A stretch of DNA of 64,000 bases from Haladaptatus sp. ZSTT2 (GTDB lineage: Archaea; Halobacteriota; Halobacteria; Halobacteriales; Halococcaceae): positions 992,001-1,056,000 of the forward strand of contig NZ_JBAMHQ010000001.1 in NCBI RefSeq assembly GCF_037081775.1. The letters run 5' to 3'. Positions within the stretch are counted from its first letter, which is position 1; each line of letters begins with the position of its first letter. The position numbers were made by a program, and so were the translations under genes. Below the pieces are notes generated by a model. That model ran no database searches and was not told the origin of the DNA. It saw only the letters and a program-made list of their open reading frames with translations. Of this stretch, positions 24,011 to 33,148 are shown piece by piece.

Positions 24011-25294
24011 CTGGTCTGCGGTGCGAATCCGCACGGCTGCGGGCTTTTTGACGAACTCGCCTTCGCTCTTTGCGACGATTTGTTCGACACCGCGCTGGGC
24101 AGCCACGTCGAGCACTTTCTGCCCGAGTTCGCCGTCTAAAACGACCGCGTGTGGCGCCACGTCCGCGTCCTTAATGAGGTCGAACGCATTTGCGGCGGGT
24201 GCGTCTGCCACCGTTTTGAAGTCCCCGTCGAGTAAGCGAACCGTCCCGGTGTCGTCGCCAATCACGGCTTTGACGTGTCCGAGCAGCGTTTCGGGTTCGG
24301 GTTTTTCTGTGGGTTCGGCTTCGACTTCGACGGCCGATTCTTCGACCGGTTCCTCGGCAGTTGTCGCGTACTCGACGAGTGGTTCGTCGGTTTCTCCGTC
24401 CACGTCCTCGATGACCGGAGCGGGGGTCTCCGGTGAGACGGTCGTGACACTGCCGTCGGTCACGGCCACTGTTTCGGGGGCGGCGGGGGCGTTTTTTACT
24501 TCGTCGTAGGGCACCTTCTCGCGCAACGCGGCCATGACCTCGTGGCGGTCTAAGTCCTCGACCGAGAGCCCAGAGGGCGCGAAGGCGACGTAATCTAAGT
24601 CGCCCACCTGCGAGAGTTCCTTGAGGATGAGTTCCCCGCCGCGGTCGCCGTCTAAGAAGGCGGTGACGGTTTTCTGTTTCGTGAGGGCCGCCACCGCTTT
24701 CGGCACGTTCGTTCCTTCGACGGCAATCGCGTTTTTGATGCCGTATTTGAGCAGCGTGAGCACGTCTGAGCGGCCTTCGACCACGATGATGGCGTCGCTC
24801 GTCTCGACGCGCGGCCCCGCGGGAAGCCCTTCGTACTCGGTGATGTCTTCGACGCGAATCGAGCGGCGGACTTCCTCGATGAGTTCCTCACTGGAGAGGA
24901 CGCTGTCGTCGAAGGCGCTCACGAGCAGGTCTTTCGCGCGGTCGACGACGCGACGGCGCTTTGCGGCGCGCACGTCTTCGATGTTCGAGACCTCGACGGT
25001 CGAGCGACATGGCCCGACGCGGTCGATGGTTTCGAGCGCGGCGGCGAGGATGGCTGTTTCGACCTTGTCGAGACTGCTTGCGATGGTGATGTTGCCAAAC
25101 GAGTTGCCTCGTTCTGAGTCGATACTGACGTCTATCCGGCCGACCTTCGATGAGTTCTGGAGGTCGCGGAGGTCTAAGTCGTCGCCGAGGAGTCCCTCGG
25201 TCTGGCCAAAGATAGCCCCGACGACGTCACTCCGTTCGACCACCCCGTCGGCGGTGATGTCTGCGTGAATGAGGTATTTTGCTGAATCCTCCAT
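23999..25294 (-). CDS. dnaG: DnaG primase-like protein (archaeal)
   Basis: 431-residue archaeal DnaG with the TOPRIM core: [17 protein letters not shown] (Glu of motif I) and [15 protein letters not shown] (DxD motif). The N-terminal domain (1-165) is typical of archaeal DnaG, linked to the exosome and RNA metabolism as well as priming. Residues about 270-340 form an acidic Glu/Pro/Thr-rich linker, an expansion common in haloarchaea, before the C-terminal domain. The start at 25294 gives [10 protein letters not shown]. Confidence 0.95.
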   Translation of the reverse strand: MEDSAKYLIHADITADGVVERSDVVGAIFGQTEGLLGDDLDLRDLQNSSKVGRIDVSIDSERGNSFGNITIASSLDKVETAILAAALETIDRVGPCRSTVEVSNIEDVRAAKRRRVVDRAKDLLVSAFDDSVLSSEELIEEVRRSIRVEDITEYEGLPAGPRVETSDAIIVVEGRSDVLTLLKYGIKNAIAVEGTNVPKAVAALTKQKTVTAFLDGDRGGELILKELSQVGDLDYVAFAPSGLSVEDLDRHEVMAALREKVPYDEVKNAPAAPETVAVTDGSVTTVSPETPAPVIEDVDGETDEPLVEYATTAEEPVEESAVEVEAEPTEKPEPETLLGHVKAVIGDDTGTVRLLDGDFKTVADAPAANAFDLIKDADVAPHAVVLDGELGQKVLDVAAQRGVEQIVAKSEGEFVKKPAAVRIRTADQLLA

Positions 25295-25390
25295 GAGTGA
25301 TGAACTGCCCCTGCGCGGGGCTGGATGATGATGGGACCATGAGTGCGGTCATGGACACCTAGATACGTTCGCTACGCGCGATTCATATAC
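25295..25390 (-). promoter_or_regulatory. Structured dnaG leader and putative promoter
   Basis: A TATA-like GGTATATG (about 25386-25393, read leftward) predicts a transcript start near 25362, giving a leader of about 65 bases. It holds two perfect hairpins: CCATGA/TCATGG (25337-25342/25349-25354) and GCCCC/GGGGC (25307-25311/25317-25321). CCATGAGTG occurs at 25291-25299 and again at 25337-25345, so the start-codon context is duplicated in the leader. Inferred from sequence only. Confidence 0.35.
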
Positions 25391-25486
25391 CTTGTCGTCG
25401 CCGCAGCCATCGCGCTCGCAGTGGTCGATTTTCGACAGTTTCCGGCGGGCAAAACTACTCCTTCTCCGCCCGTGAGAGGCTTCCAC

Positions 25487-25834
25487 ATGGGTATCGACCA
25501 ACCCGACATCGACCCGGCACAGTTTCTCACCAACGTAGAGATGCGCATCGGTGAAGTCATCGACGTGAACCCGTTTCCAGAGGCGCGAAAGGACGTGTAC
25601 AAGCTGCGCGTTGATTTCGGTGACACCGTCCTCCAGTCCGCCGCGGGACTCACCGACAACTACACCCAAGCCGAGTTGCTCGGCCGCCAAGTCGTCGCCG
25701 TCGTGAATCTTGGTACTGTCAACATCGCGGGCTTCGAGAGCCAGTGTCTCGTGACCGGCGTGGACGACGAATCGGGCAACGTCGTCCACCTCCAGCCCGA
25801 ACGATCCGTCGAAAATGGCACTCGCGTATATTGA
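25487..25834 (+). CDS. CsaA-like tRNA-binding OB-fold protein
   Basis: 115-residue tRNA-binding-domain protein like CsaA and the C-terminal domain of methionyl-tRNA synthetase. Visible motifs are EMRIGEVIDVNPFPEARKDVYKLRVDFG and the closing GFESQCLVTGVDDE segment. CsaA has chaperone-like activity in bacteria; the archaeal role is unknown. I choose the ATG at 25487 because the longer frame upstream runs through the dnaG promoter region. Confidence 0.88.
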   Translation: MGIDQPDIDPAQFLTNVEMRIGEVIDVNPFPEARKDVYKLRVDFGDTVLQSAAGLTDNYTQAELLGRQVVAVVNLGTVNIAGFESQCLVTGVDDESGNVVHLQPERSVENGTRVY

Positions 25835-25910
25835 AGGAAATTTTTCTTCAAATTCGCTTTTTGTTCAGAATTAGCAACGTTTAGATACTAGTAGGAGATA
25901 TTAGTCAGTG

Positions 25911-26132
25911 ATGAACGGCAATAGTTCGAAGTATATTCTGTGGACGGTGGTCGCCCTCGTGCTCGTGGCGCTTTCCGTCCCATGGTTCCTCTGGGACGAC
26001 TCGCGGGTCGCCTTCGGCCTCCCGTTGTGGATTTGGTGGCATATTGGCTGGATGGGCGTGACCGCCGGCGTGTTCTACGTTTTCGCCCAGCGCGCCTGGG
26101 GCCTCGGCGTAGAGGGGGTGACCCATGGCTGA
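25911..26132 (+). CDS. DUF3311-type small membrane protein (symporter partner)
   Basis: 73 residues with two hydrophobic helices (about 8-26 and 37-60) joined by the VPWFLWDDSRVAFGLPLWIWW loop characteristic of DUF3311 proteins. These are regularly encoded just before a sodium:solute symporter, as here: the symporter start overlaps this gene's end by eight bases. Probably an accessory subunit. Confidence 0.85.
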   Translation: MNGNSSKYILWTVVALVLVALSVPWFLWDDSRVAFGLPLWIWWHIGWMGVTAGVFYVFAQRAWGLGVEGVTHG

Positions 26133-27591
26133 GACCGGCCTCCAACTCGGTATCATCGGCGGCTACCTGCTGCTCACGCTCGTCATCGGCCTCGTCGCCT
26201 ACCGGCTGACCGACAAAACCGCAGAGGACTACTACCTCGCCAGTCGCACCTTCGGCACCGTCGTCTTGCTGTTCACGACGTTCGCAACCCTCCTTTCGGC
26301 GTTCACCTTCTTCGGCGGCCCGAACCTCGCCTACGCCGCCGGTCCCGAATGGATTCTCGTGATGGGCCTCATGGACGGCGTCCTGTTCGGGATTCTCTGG
26401 TACGTCATCGGCTACAAGCAGTGGGCCGTCGGCAAAGCCCACGGCTACGTCACCCTCGGTGAGATGCTCGGCGACCGCTTTGGCTCGAAGGCGCTCCGGG
26501 TATTCGTGGCCGCCATCAGCATCTTCTGGCTGTTCCCCTACGTCATGCTTCAGCAGAAAGGCGCGGGGACGGCGCTCGTCGCGCTCACCGACGGCGCGGT
26601 GCCCTACTGGGTTGGCGCGGGCGGCATCACGCTGTTCATGATCGCCTACGTCGTCGCCTCCGGGATGCGCGGGGTGGCGTGGACCGACACCATGCAGGGC
26701 GCGTTCATGCTCCTCATGATCTGGGCCGCGGTGCTCTGGATTCTCGCCGCCCTCGGTGGCCCGAGCGCTGCAACCGCCGGGATGGGCGCAGCGAACTCCG
26801 AGTTCCTCTCGCTCGGCGGCGGCCTCTACACGCCCCAGTTCATCATCGGCACCGCAATCAGCATCGCCTTCGGCGTCACCATGTTCCCGCAGGTGAACCA
26901 GCGCTTTTTCGTCGCCCGCTCGAAGACTGTGCTCAAACAAACGTTCGTCCTCTGGCCGGTTCTCGTCGTCTTGCTGTTCGTCCCGGCGTTCATGCTCGGC
27001 GCGTGGGCGGTGGGCCTGAACCTGAACGTGCCAGAGGGCGGCAACGTCCTCTCGGTACTGCTCCGTGACACCACGCCCGCGTGGTTCGCCGCGCTCGTCG
27101 TCGCCGGGGCGATGGCCGCGATGATGAGTTCCTCTGACTCGATGCTCCTGTCGGGGTCGTCGTACCTCACCCGCGACATCTACCGCCCGCTCGTGAGCGC
27201 GGCGGGGAAGCGCGAGGACACGATTGCCCGCGTCGGCGTCGCCGTGTTTGCCACGCTCTCGTTTGTGGCGAGCATCTACACGCCGGGGACGCTCATCGAA
27301 ATCGGTGAGACCGCCTTCGGTGGGTTCGCCCAGCTCGCCCTCCCCGTCATGGTCGCGCTCTACTGGGCGCGGACGACGAAGTGGGGCATGCTCGCGGGCG
27401 TCATTGGCTCGCAAGCGTTCTACCTCGCAAGCGTGTTCATCCCGCAGGTGCCCGCAACCATCATGACGTGGGACACGTCACTGTACGGCATGGCGCTCGG
27501 ACTCGTCCTCACCGTCGGCCTGTCGCTCATCACCACCTCCGCTCCGACAGAAAAGCGGTCGGTCTACTTCGAGGAGGTCCGCGCTGACTGA
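26125..27591 (+). CDS. Sodium:solute symporter (SSS/PutP family)
   Basis: 488 residues and about 13 membrane helices. SSS-family features include the N-terminal YYLASRTFGTVVLLFTTFAT segment, GMRGVAWTDTMQG, and SSSDSMLLSGSSYLTRDIYRP near helix 8, which contains Na+-site serines. The substrate cannot be fixed; pantothenate- and monocarboxylate-like members have similar layout. It forms a unit with the DUF3311 partner upstream and a DUF6293 regulator whose ATG overlaps its stop (TGATG). Confidence 0.93.
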   Translation: MAETGLQLGIIGGYLLLTLVIGLVAYRLTDKTAEDYYLASRTFGTVVLLFTTFATLLSAFTFFGGPNLAYAAGPEWILVMGLMDGVLFGILWYVIGYKQWAVGKAHGYVTLGEMLGDRFGSKALRVFVAAISIFWLFPYVMLQQKGAGTALVALTDGAVPYWVGAGGITLFMIAYVVASGMRGVAWTDTMQGAFMLLMIWAAVLWILAALGGPSAATAGMGAANSEFLSLGGGLYTPQFIIGTAISIAFGVTMFPQVNQRFFVARSKTVLKQTFVLWPVLVVLLFVPAFMLGAWAVGLNLNVPEGGNVLSVLLRDTTPAWFAALVVAGAMAAMMSSSDSMLLSGSSYLTRDIYRPLVSAAGKREDTIARVGVAVFATLSFVASIYTPGTLIEIGETAFGGFAQLALPVMVALYWARTTKWGMLAGVIGSQAFYLASVFIPQVPATIMTWDTSLYGMALGLVLTVGLSLITTSAPTEKRSVYFEEVRAD

Positions 27592-28499
27592 TGGCGCGCG
27601 CTGAGACTAGCTACGACCAGACGCACGTCGTGCCCGTCGGCTTCGACTACGACCGACTCATCGCGCCGCTCGTGCGCGACCAGCACACCGTTGACCGGGT
27701 GATTCTCCTAGAGGGCGCGGTGGGCAGCGAGGCGAACGTCGCCTACAGCAAGCGTCTCGCAAAGAAGTTGGAGCGCGATTTTTCGAACCTCCTCGGTGCG
27801 GAGACAGAACGCCTCGTCATCGCGGACGTGTACGATTATGATACGGCCTTCGAGCAGGCCTACGACCTCGTGAACGAGGAACTCGATGCTGGCAACGAGG
27901 TGTGGGTGAACCTCTCTGCGATGCCCCGCACTGTGAGTTTCGCCTTTGCGATGGCCGCCCACTCGGTGATGGTCGAACGCCAGGAAGACCGCGAGCGAAT
28001 TCACACCTACTACACCGCCCCCGAGAAGTATCTCGAAACCGAGTTGGCGGAGGTGTTGCGCCGGGGAACCGACCTCGTCACCGAACTGCACGACGCAGAA
28101 AACGACCGCGTCTCGGCGTGGTTGAGCGAGGCAGAATCGCTCCTCTCCGAGTTCGACGAGCGCGGGACGACCATCGGCGCGAAATCCGTCGAGGGCAGCC
28201 ATATCGTGGAGTTGCCGGTGGCCTCGTTTTCGAGCGTCAAACCGTTCGAGGAAGTCATCTTATTCAAACTCGGTGAAGACGGCGAGTTTGAGAGTGTGAG
28301 CGAGTTGGCTCAGGCGCTCGCCCGCGATTTGGGCGAGGAGTACTCGGACAGCTTTCGCTCGCGGGTGATCTACACAGTAGACCGCCTCGGGCCGGGCGGG
28401 AAGGGCTACATCGAGCAACAAGAGGAAGGGAAATCCTACCGGACGAAGTTATCCAGAATCGGGACGCTGTGGGTGCGCGCCCACGCAAACGGCGACTAG
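27591..28499 (+). CDS. DUF6293 / HFX_2341-type transcriptional regulator
   Basis: 302 residues. The N-terminal half (about 10-135) looks like a Rossmann-type sensor related to CARF domains (THVVPVGFDYDRLIAPLV, VWVNLSAMPRTVSFAFAMAAHS), and the C-terminal part (about 205-295) is a winged-helix region (SELAQALARDLG, YTVDRLGPGGKGYIEQ). Translationally coupled to the symporter, which it may control. The CARF relationship is from memory of the family; no CRISPR genes are near. Confidence 0.8.
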   Translation: MARAETSYDQTHVVPVGFDYDRLIAPLVRDQHTVDRVILLEGAVGSEANVAYSKRLAKKLERDFSNLLGAETERLVIADVYDYDTAFEQAYDLVNEELDAGNEVWVNLSAMPRTVSFAFAMAAHSVMVERQEDRERIHTYYTAPEKYLETELAEVLRRGTDLVTELHDAENDRVSAWLSEAESLLSEFDERGTTIGAKSVEGSHIVELPVASFSSVKPFEEVILFKLGEDGEFESVSELAQALARDLGEEYSDSFRSRVIYTVDRLGPGGKGYIEQQEEGKSYRTKLSRIGTLWVRAHANGD

Positions 28500-28509
28500 G
28501 CGTCGAGTG

Positions 28510-29229
28510 TTAGGCTTCGAGTTTTTTCACGCGGGTTGCGAGCGCGAGAAACGTTGCGAGCACGGTGAGTGTCACCGCACCTGCGGCGGCGATTTCGTGG
28601 CCCGGACTCGCGTGTTGCACCACGCCGTTGACGATTGGCTCGACCGCGGGCGGGAGCAAGGTGTGGTGGGCATTGCCCACGAGCGGGATGAAGTAGTCCA
28701 CGAGGTCGTTGAGCAGATACCACCCGGCAGCGACGGCCACGGCCTTGACGGGGAAGTTGGTGATGCGATGGAGGAGAAAGCCCTCCACGACCATAGCGAG
28801 GTGGCTCCAGAACAGGAAATTGTACATCGCCCAGTGGAGGTAGCCAAACTCGGTCATGAACATCCCGAGGACGAACGGCGTCCACGCGCCGAGTTTCAAA
28901 CAGCCGAAAAAGGCCAGCGCCGAGAGGTAGTCGTTCTGCCTGCCGAGCAGCCACGCGCCGAGCGCGAGGGCGATGAACAGGGTAGCGACGGGGCTATCGG
29001 GGACTAAGGGCCACATCACGACCGGTTCGAGGGAGAACTGGAACAGGTAGTAGTAGAAGCCAAAGGCCGTCCCGGCGAGGTTGATGAGGACGATGAGCCA
29101 CGCGATTCGCAGGCCGAAGTCTTCGAGCCATTTCGGGAGGGGCGCAACGTACCACGGCAGGTCGTCGGGTTCTGGAACCGGTTTAGAGAAGAGGCGAGAA
29201 AGCAGTCCGCGCCCGGTTTCTGAGGACAT
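28510..29229 (-). CDS. DUF1405 family membrane protein
   Basis: 239 residues with about six hydrophobic helices. Recognised segments are YYLFQFSLEPVVMWPLVPDSPVAT (in pieces) and FMTEFGYLHWAMYNFLFWSHLAMVVEG, typical of DUF1405 (YpjA-like). Function unknown. Stand-alone, convergent with the DUF6293 gene. Confidence 0.85.
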   Translation of the reverse strand: MSSETGRGLLSRLFSKPVPEPDDLPWYVAPLPKWLEDFGLRIAWLIVLINLAGTAFGFYYYLFQFSLEPVVMWPLVPDSPVATLFIALALGAWLLGRQNDYLSALAFFGCLKLGAWTPFVLGMFMTEFGYLHWAMYNFLFWSHLAMVVEGFLLHRITNFPVKAVAVAAGWYLLNDLVDYFIPLVGNAHHTLLPPAVEPIVNGVVQHASPGHEIAAAGAVTLTVLATFLALATRVKKLEA

Positions 29230-29278
29230 TGGGCACAGAAAGGGACGGGTGGGGCAAAAACGCTACTGATAGGCGAGA

Positions 29279-29467
29279 TTAGTCGGCGTAAAAGAGAACG
29301 CGCCGACACTCAGTGCAGACGTAGGCGTTGACGTTCGTCGCGCCTTTGTAGCCGAATTTTCCCAACACACCGCTGCCTTCGCGGAGGCGAATCATGTCGC
29401 CGTTCACGTCGGTGTCGTACTCGACGGACTGGAGCGTGCCGTCGCAGTCGGGACACGGTTTACTCAT
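29279..29467 (-). CDS. Small zinc-ribbon protein
   Basis: 62 residues with CPDC near the N-terminus and CTEC near the C-terminus, a rubredoxin-knuckle-type zinc ribbon. The Gly-rich middle (GSGVLGKFGYKGATNVNAYVC) is family-like for small haloarchaeal proteins. Function unknown. Confidence 0.75.
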   Translation of the reverse strand: MSKPCPDCDGTLQSVEYDTDVNGDMIRLREGSGVLGKFGYKGATNVNAYVCTECRRVLFYAD

Positions 29468-29610
29468 ACCCCCTCATTCACCCCGAGCGCGAAAATCGTT
29501 CTGCCCGCTCTCGTGGGAATAAAAGATGGCCGGACGACACCACTGTCCGCCTCGTGCGTTGGGGTGACACAATCGGTACGCATTAACCCTCCCAACCGCT
29601 AGAGTCGCGT

Positions 29611-30519
29611 ATGCCTGAGGAGACCAATCTTGAGGAACTAAAGCGCGGCACCGAACTGGTGAAGCGTGGGTTCGCAAAGATGCAGAAAGGCGGCGTCATC
29701 ATGGACGTCGTCAACGCAGAACAGGCCCGTATCGCAGAAGACGCCGGTGCGGTCGCCGTCATGTCGCTCGAAGCCGTCCCCGCGGACATCCGCAAACGCG
29801 GCGGCGTCTCGCGGATGGCAGACCCGGCGCTCGTCAACGAAATCATCGACGAAGTGTCGATTCCGGTGATGGGCAAAGCCCGTATCGGCCACACGACCGA
29901 GGCACAGATTCTCGAAGCCATCGGCGTGGACATGATCGACGAGTCCGAGGTGCTGACCCCCGCAGACGACGCCTACCACATCGACAAGCGCGAGTTCACC
30001 TCGCCGTTTGTCTGTGGCGCACGCGACCTCGGCGAGGCGCTCCGGCGCATCAACGAGGGCGCGGCCATGATTCGAACGAAAGGTGAGGCCGGCACGGGCG
30101 ACGTGAACCAGGCCGTCAAGCACCAGCGCGCCATCCGCGGGGCAATCCGCGAACTCGAAGGGATGACCTTCGAAGAGCGCGAGGCGTACGCCCGCGAAAT
30201 CAGCGCGCCCGCAGAACTCGTCCACGAGACGGCTGAGATGGGTCGGCTTCCCGTCGTCAACTTCGCCGCAGGCGGCATCGCAACGCCCGCAGACGCGGCG
30301 CTCATGATGCACCACGGCTGTGACGGCATCTTCGTCGGCTCCGGTATCTTCGGCGCAGAGAACCCCGCCGTGATGGGCGAGGCAATCGTCGAAGCGGTCA
30401 ACAACTGGGACAACCCAGAAAAGCTTGCAGAAATCTCGTCGAACATCGGCAAGGGCATGAAAGGCGAGGCGAACGTCGACCTCCCCGAAGAGAAGAAACT
30501 GCAGGGTCGCGGCGTCTAA
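29611..30519 (+). CDS. pdxS: Pyridoxal 5'-phosphate synthase lyase subunit PdxS
   Basis: 302-residue TIM-barrel PdxS, which makes PLP from ribose 5-phosphate, glyceraldehyde 3-phosphate and ammonia supplied by PdxT. Catalytic lysines sit in [10 protein letters not shown] and [12 protein letters not shown]. Length and ends are normal. pdxT is not in this window. The AT-rich stretch CATTAACC about 25 bases before the ATG fits a leaderless promoter. Confidence 0.97.
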   Translation: MPEETNLEELKRGTELVKRGFAKMQKGGVIMDVVNAEQARIAEDAGAVAVMSLEAVPADIRKRGGVSRMADPALVNEIIDEVSIPVMGKARIGHTTEAQILEAIGVDMIDESEVLTPADDAYHIDKREFTSPFVCGARDLGEALRRINEGAAMIRTKGEAGTGDVNQAVKHQRAIRGAIRELEGMTFEEREAYAREISAPAELVHETAEMGRLPVVNFAAGGIATPADAALMMHHGCDGIFVGSGIFGAENPAVMGEAIVEAVNNWDNPEKLAEISSNIGKGMKGEANVDLPEEKKLQGRGV

Positions 30520-30528
30520 CCTCCCACC

Positions 30529-30534
30529 TTTTTT
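30529..30534 (+). terminator. T-run terminator after pdxS
   Basis: Six consecutive T residues ten bases after the pdxS stop, preceded by pyrimidine-rich CTCCCACC; typical archaeal intrinsic terminator. Confidence 0.55.
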
Positions 30535-30588
30535 CTTTCGTGGTGTGCGGTCAGTGGCGATGAGAGCGACGGCTTCGAAGCTAAAAGT

Positions 30589-31467
30589 TCAGCGGAAAAT
30601 CGTCGCACCGCGCCCCATCTTCGTCTGGAAGGCGCGGGCCTCAACGCCTTCGCGGGCGAAGCCCTCTATCATCGCATTCGCAATCTCGCGCTGGTCGCGC
30701 TCGTAGCAAGCGGCGATGACCGTCGGGCCTGCGCCACTAACGGTGACGCCGGTCGCGCCCGCTTCGAGGGCGTTCTCGCGGACGGTGTCGTAGCCCGTGA
30801 TGAGTTCGGCACGAGCGGGCGTGACGACGGTGTCGTGCATGCCTCGACCCACCAGTTCCGGGTCGTTTCGGGCCATCCCCGCGGTGAGGGTCGCGGCCTT
30901 GCCAACGGTGTCGATGAGCTGTGAAACCGACGTTTGCTCCGGGACGACGCGGCGGGCGTCACGCGTCGAGACCACGATGTCAGGCAGGCAGGCGACGAGC
31001 GGGATGGTGGCGTCGATTTGGGTGATGCCGTCGGGAGTAGCGATGGTGAACCCGCCCAAAATCGAGGGGGCGACGTTGTCGTCGTGGGCGTCGCCGGAGA
31101 CGACGGCCTCGCCTTTCGCGGCAATCGGGACGAGTTCTTTGCGCGAGAGGCCACGGTCGTACAGTTCGTTGAGGCCAACCGCGGCGGCGGCGGCGCTCGC
31201 GGCCGACGACCCGAGTCCGGAGGCGGGTCGAATCCCCTTGTCGATGTGGATGTGGGCGGGTGCGTCGAGGGCGCGCGCGACGGCCCCGACCGTGTTCTTG
31301 TCCGGGTCTTCGGGGATGTACTGCGCCCCGGCACCCGTCACTTCGATGGTCGTCCGGTCTGCCTTCTCGACGCGGACGATGTCAGCGGGCCGTTCGAGCG
31401 CCACCCCAAACACGTCGAAGCCACTCCCCAGATTCGCACTCGTCGCAGGCGCTCGCACGGTAAGCAT
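30589..31467 (-). CDS. thrB: Homoserine kinase
   Basis: 292-residue GHMP kinase phosphorylating L-homoserine for threonine synthesis. The ATP-binding signature PASGLGSSAASAAAAA is at about 62-77, with the N-terminal APATSANLGSGFDVFG and C-terminal SGAGPTVIA motifs. The start at 31467 follows TATA-like ATTATAAAC (31489-31497) by about 25 bases; the longer frame crosses this promoter. Confidence 0.95.
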   Translation of the reverse strand: MLTVRAPATSANLGSGFDVFGVALERPADIVRVEKADRTTIEVTGAGAQYIPEDPDKNTVGAVARALDAPAHIHIDKGIRPASGLGSSAASAAAAAVGLNELYDRGLSRKELVPIAAKGEAVVSGDAHDDNVAPSILGGFTIATPDGITQIDATIPLVACLPDIVVSTRDARRVVPEQTSVSQLIDTVGKAATLTAGMARNDPELVGRGMHDTVVTPARAELITGYDTVRENALEAGATGVTVSGAGPTVIAACYERDQREIANAMIEGFAREGVEARAFQTKMGRGATIFR

Positions 31468-31488
31468 GGCACAGGGTTGTGTGAGGGC

Positions 31489-31497
31489 CTGTTTATA
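31489..31497 (-). promoter_or_regulatory. TATA box of thrB
   Basis: The T/A-rich stretch GTTTATAAT on the plus strand (ATTATAAAC read leftward) lies about 25 bases upstream of the thrB ATG, indicating a leaderless mRNA. Confidence 0.55.
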
Positions 31498-31567
31498 ATT
31501 AGCGGAGCGTCGTTTCGCCTGACAGGAAGCCAAAACGTACATCTGCGCCGGTCAAATAGCTCCGAGC

Positions 31568-32875
31568 ATGATAGGGGTCGTCGGCGGCGGTATCGCCGGA
31601 CTCGCAGCGGCGTATCGCCTGCAGAACCACGGTCACGATGTCCACGTCTTCGAAGCGAGCGACGACGTGGGCGGTCTCGCGGCTGTCTACGAGACGCGCG
31701 GCGACCGCATCGAGAAGTTTTACCACCACCTTTCGGCCTCAGAACAGACCATCATCGACCTCATCTCCGAGTTGGGCCTCGATGACAACCTCGAATGGCC
31801 GATTGGCAAAAACGCCTACTACGTCGATGGCGTCATCCACCCGCTCGACAAGCCGTGGGAGATTGCAGCCTACCCGCACATGAGCGTCTACGACAAGTTC
31901 CGCCTCACGATGCTCACCATGGAAATCGACGTGCGCGGGGGCGTCCCGAAGTTCGACACCTACGAGAATCTCGAAGACTTCGAGGACGTTCCCATCAAGG
32001 AGTTCCTCATCGAGCACACCACCCGCGGCGTCTACGAGAACTTCTTCGAGCCGTTGCTCGACGCCAAGTTCGGGAGCAAAAAAGAGGACGTGTCGGCGGC
32101 GTGGCTCCTCGGGCGCATCAAGTTCCGCGGCGAGCGCGACCTGCTGCGCGGCGAACCGCTTGGCTACCTCATGGGCGGCTTCGGACAACTGCTCGACGCA
32201 CTCGTAGACGAAGTTGGCCGTGAGAACATCACGACCGGTGCGCGCGTGACCGAAGTCGCGTTCGACGATGAAGTGCGCTCGATTACGGTCGAAACTGAGG
32301 AGGGAAGCGAAGAACACGACGTCGACTCCGTCATCGTCGCGTCGATGCCGAACGTCTTAGAGGACCTCACCGGCTACACCTGCGACATCGACTTCCAGGG
32401 CACCGTCTGTTCGGTCATCTCGATGGACGAGAAACTCACCGACACCTACTGGCTCAACATCGCGGACGACGCGCCGTTCGGGGCGCTCATCGAGCACACG
32501 AACTACATCCCGCCCGAACGCTACGGCGGCGAGCACATCCTGTATGCGCCGATGTACATCCAAGAGCCAAGCGAGCGCCTCTGGCAGGCGAGCGACGACG
32601 AGGTCGAGGAAATTTGGCTCTCTGGCTTAGAGGACCTATTCCCCGACTTCGACCGCGAGTCGGTCAACTGGATCAAGACCGCGCGCAACCCACGCACCGC
32701 GCCCGTCTACGAACGCGGCTATCTCGACATGGTCGTCCCCTACGACCTCGGCGACGAAGTTGCGGATGGCATCTACTACGCCGGGATGGCGTCGAAAGCG
32801 CAGTACCCAGAGCGCTCGCTCAACGGCGGCATCGTCGCCGGATTCGAGTGCGCGGACGCGATTCACCAAAACTGA
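31568..32875 (+). CDS. FAD-dependent amine-oxidase/protoporphyrinogen-oxidase-like protein
   Basis: 435 residues. The N-terminal dinucleotide fold is GVVGGGIAGLAAAYRLQ with the FEASDDVGG extension (about 1-50) of the amine-oxidase/phytoene-desaturase superfamily. The C-terminal FAD segment is GIYYAGMASKAQYPERSLNGGIVAG. Many relatives act on isoprenoids, sugars (UDP-galactopyranose mutase-like) or porphyrins; haloarchaeal copies are of unknown reaction. Not part of an obvious operon. Confidence 0.85.
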   Translation: MIGVVGGGIAGLAAAYRLQNHGHDVHVFEASDDVGGLAAVYETRGDRIEKFYHHLSASEQTIIDLISELGLDDNLEWPIGKNAYYVDGVIHPLDKPWEIAAYPHMSVYDKFRLTMLTMEIDVRGGVPKFDTYENLEDFEDVPIKEFLIEHTTRGVYENFFEPLLDAKFGSKKEDVSAAWLLGRIKFRGERDLLRGEPLGYLMGGFGQLLDALVDEVGRENITTGARVTEVAFDDEVRSITVETEEGSEEHDVDSVIVASMPNVLEDLTGYTCDIDFQGTVCSVISMDEKLTDTYWLNIADDAPFGALIEHTNYIPPERYGGEHILYAPMYIQEPSERLWQASDDEVEEIWLSGLEDLFPDFDRESVNWIKTARNPRTAPVYERGYLDMVVPYDLGDEVADGIYYAGMASKAQYPERSLNGGIVAGFECADAIHQN

Positions 32876-32897
32876 CTGGTGTGTTACCGTGACTCAC

Positions 32898-32906
32898 GTT
32901 TATATT
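32898..32906 (+). promoter_or_regulatory. TATA box setting the start of the next gene
   Basis: CGTTTATATT is centred about 27 bases before the GTG at 32929, pointing to that codon rather than the ATG at 32908 as the start of a leaderless gene. Confidence 0.5.
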
Positions 32907-32928
32907 GATGTGTCGAGTATTCGACGGT

Positions 32929-33135
32929 GTGGCACGCAATAAGACACTACCCGCCATCTTCGCCCTCGTGAGCGTGGGCGTTCTCCTCTATAGCATCGTG
33001 ATTATCCAGGAATTGTTACTCGGCTTTGCGTTCGTCGCCATCGGATTTTTCGTCTATCTTTCGGTGCGCTTTCTTCGCGCGTTCGAAGAAATCGCTCGCG
33101 CGCTCAAACGCATCGCCGAGCAGGACCGAACCTGA
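32929..33135 (+). CDS. Small two-helix membrane protein
   Basis: 68 residues from the GTG (76 if the TTG at 32905 were used). Two adjacent hydrophobic helices (about 6-25 and 28-46) are followed by an amphipathic tail (RFLRAFEEIARALKRIAEQ). No family recognised. The promoter spacing and topology support a real gene; function unknown. Confidence 0.6.
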   Translation: MARNKTLPAIFALVSVGVLLYSIVIIQELLLGFAFVAIGFFVYLSVRFLRAFEEIARALKRIAEQDRT

Positions 33136-33148
33136 GAGATATTGACAT

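Noticed and set aside
25297-25331. Box C/D small RNA
   Set aside because: GTGATGA and ATGATGA resemble C boxes, but no matching CTGA D boxes are at suitable distances.
25888-27414. 508-codon minus-strand frame
   Set aside because: Antisense of the symporter gene; Arg/Glu/Gly-rich shadow without any family feature.
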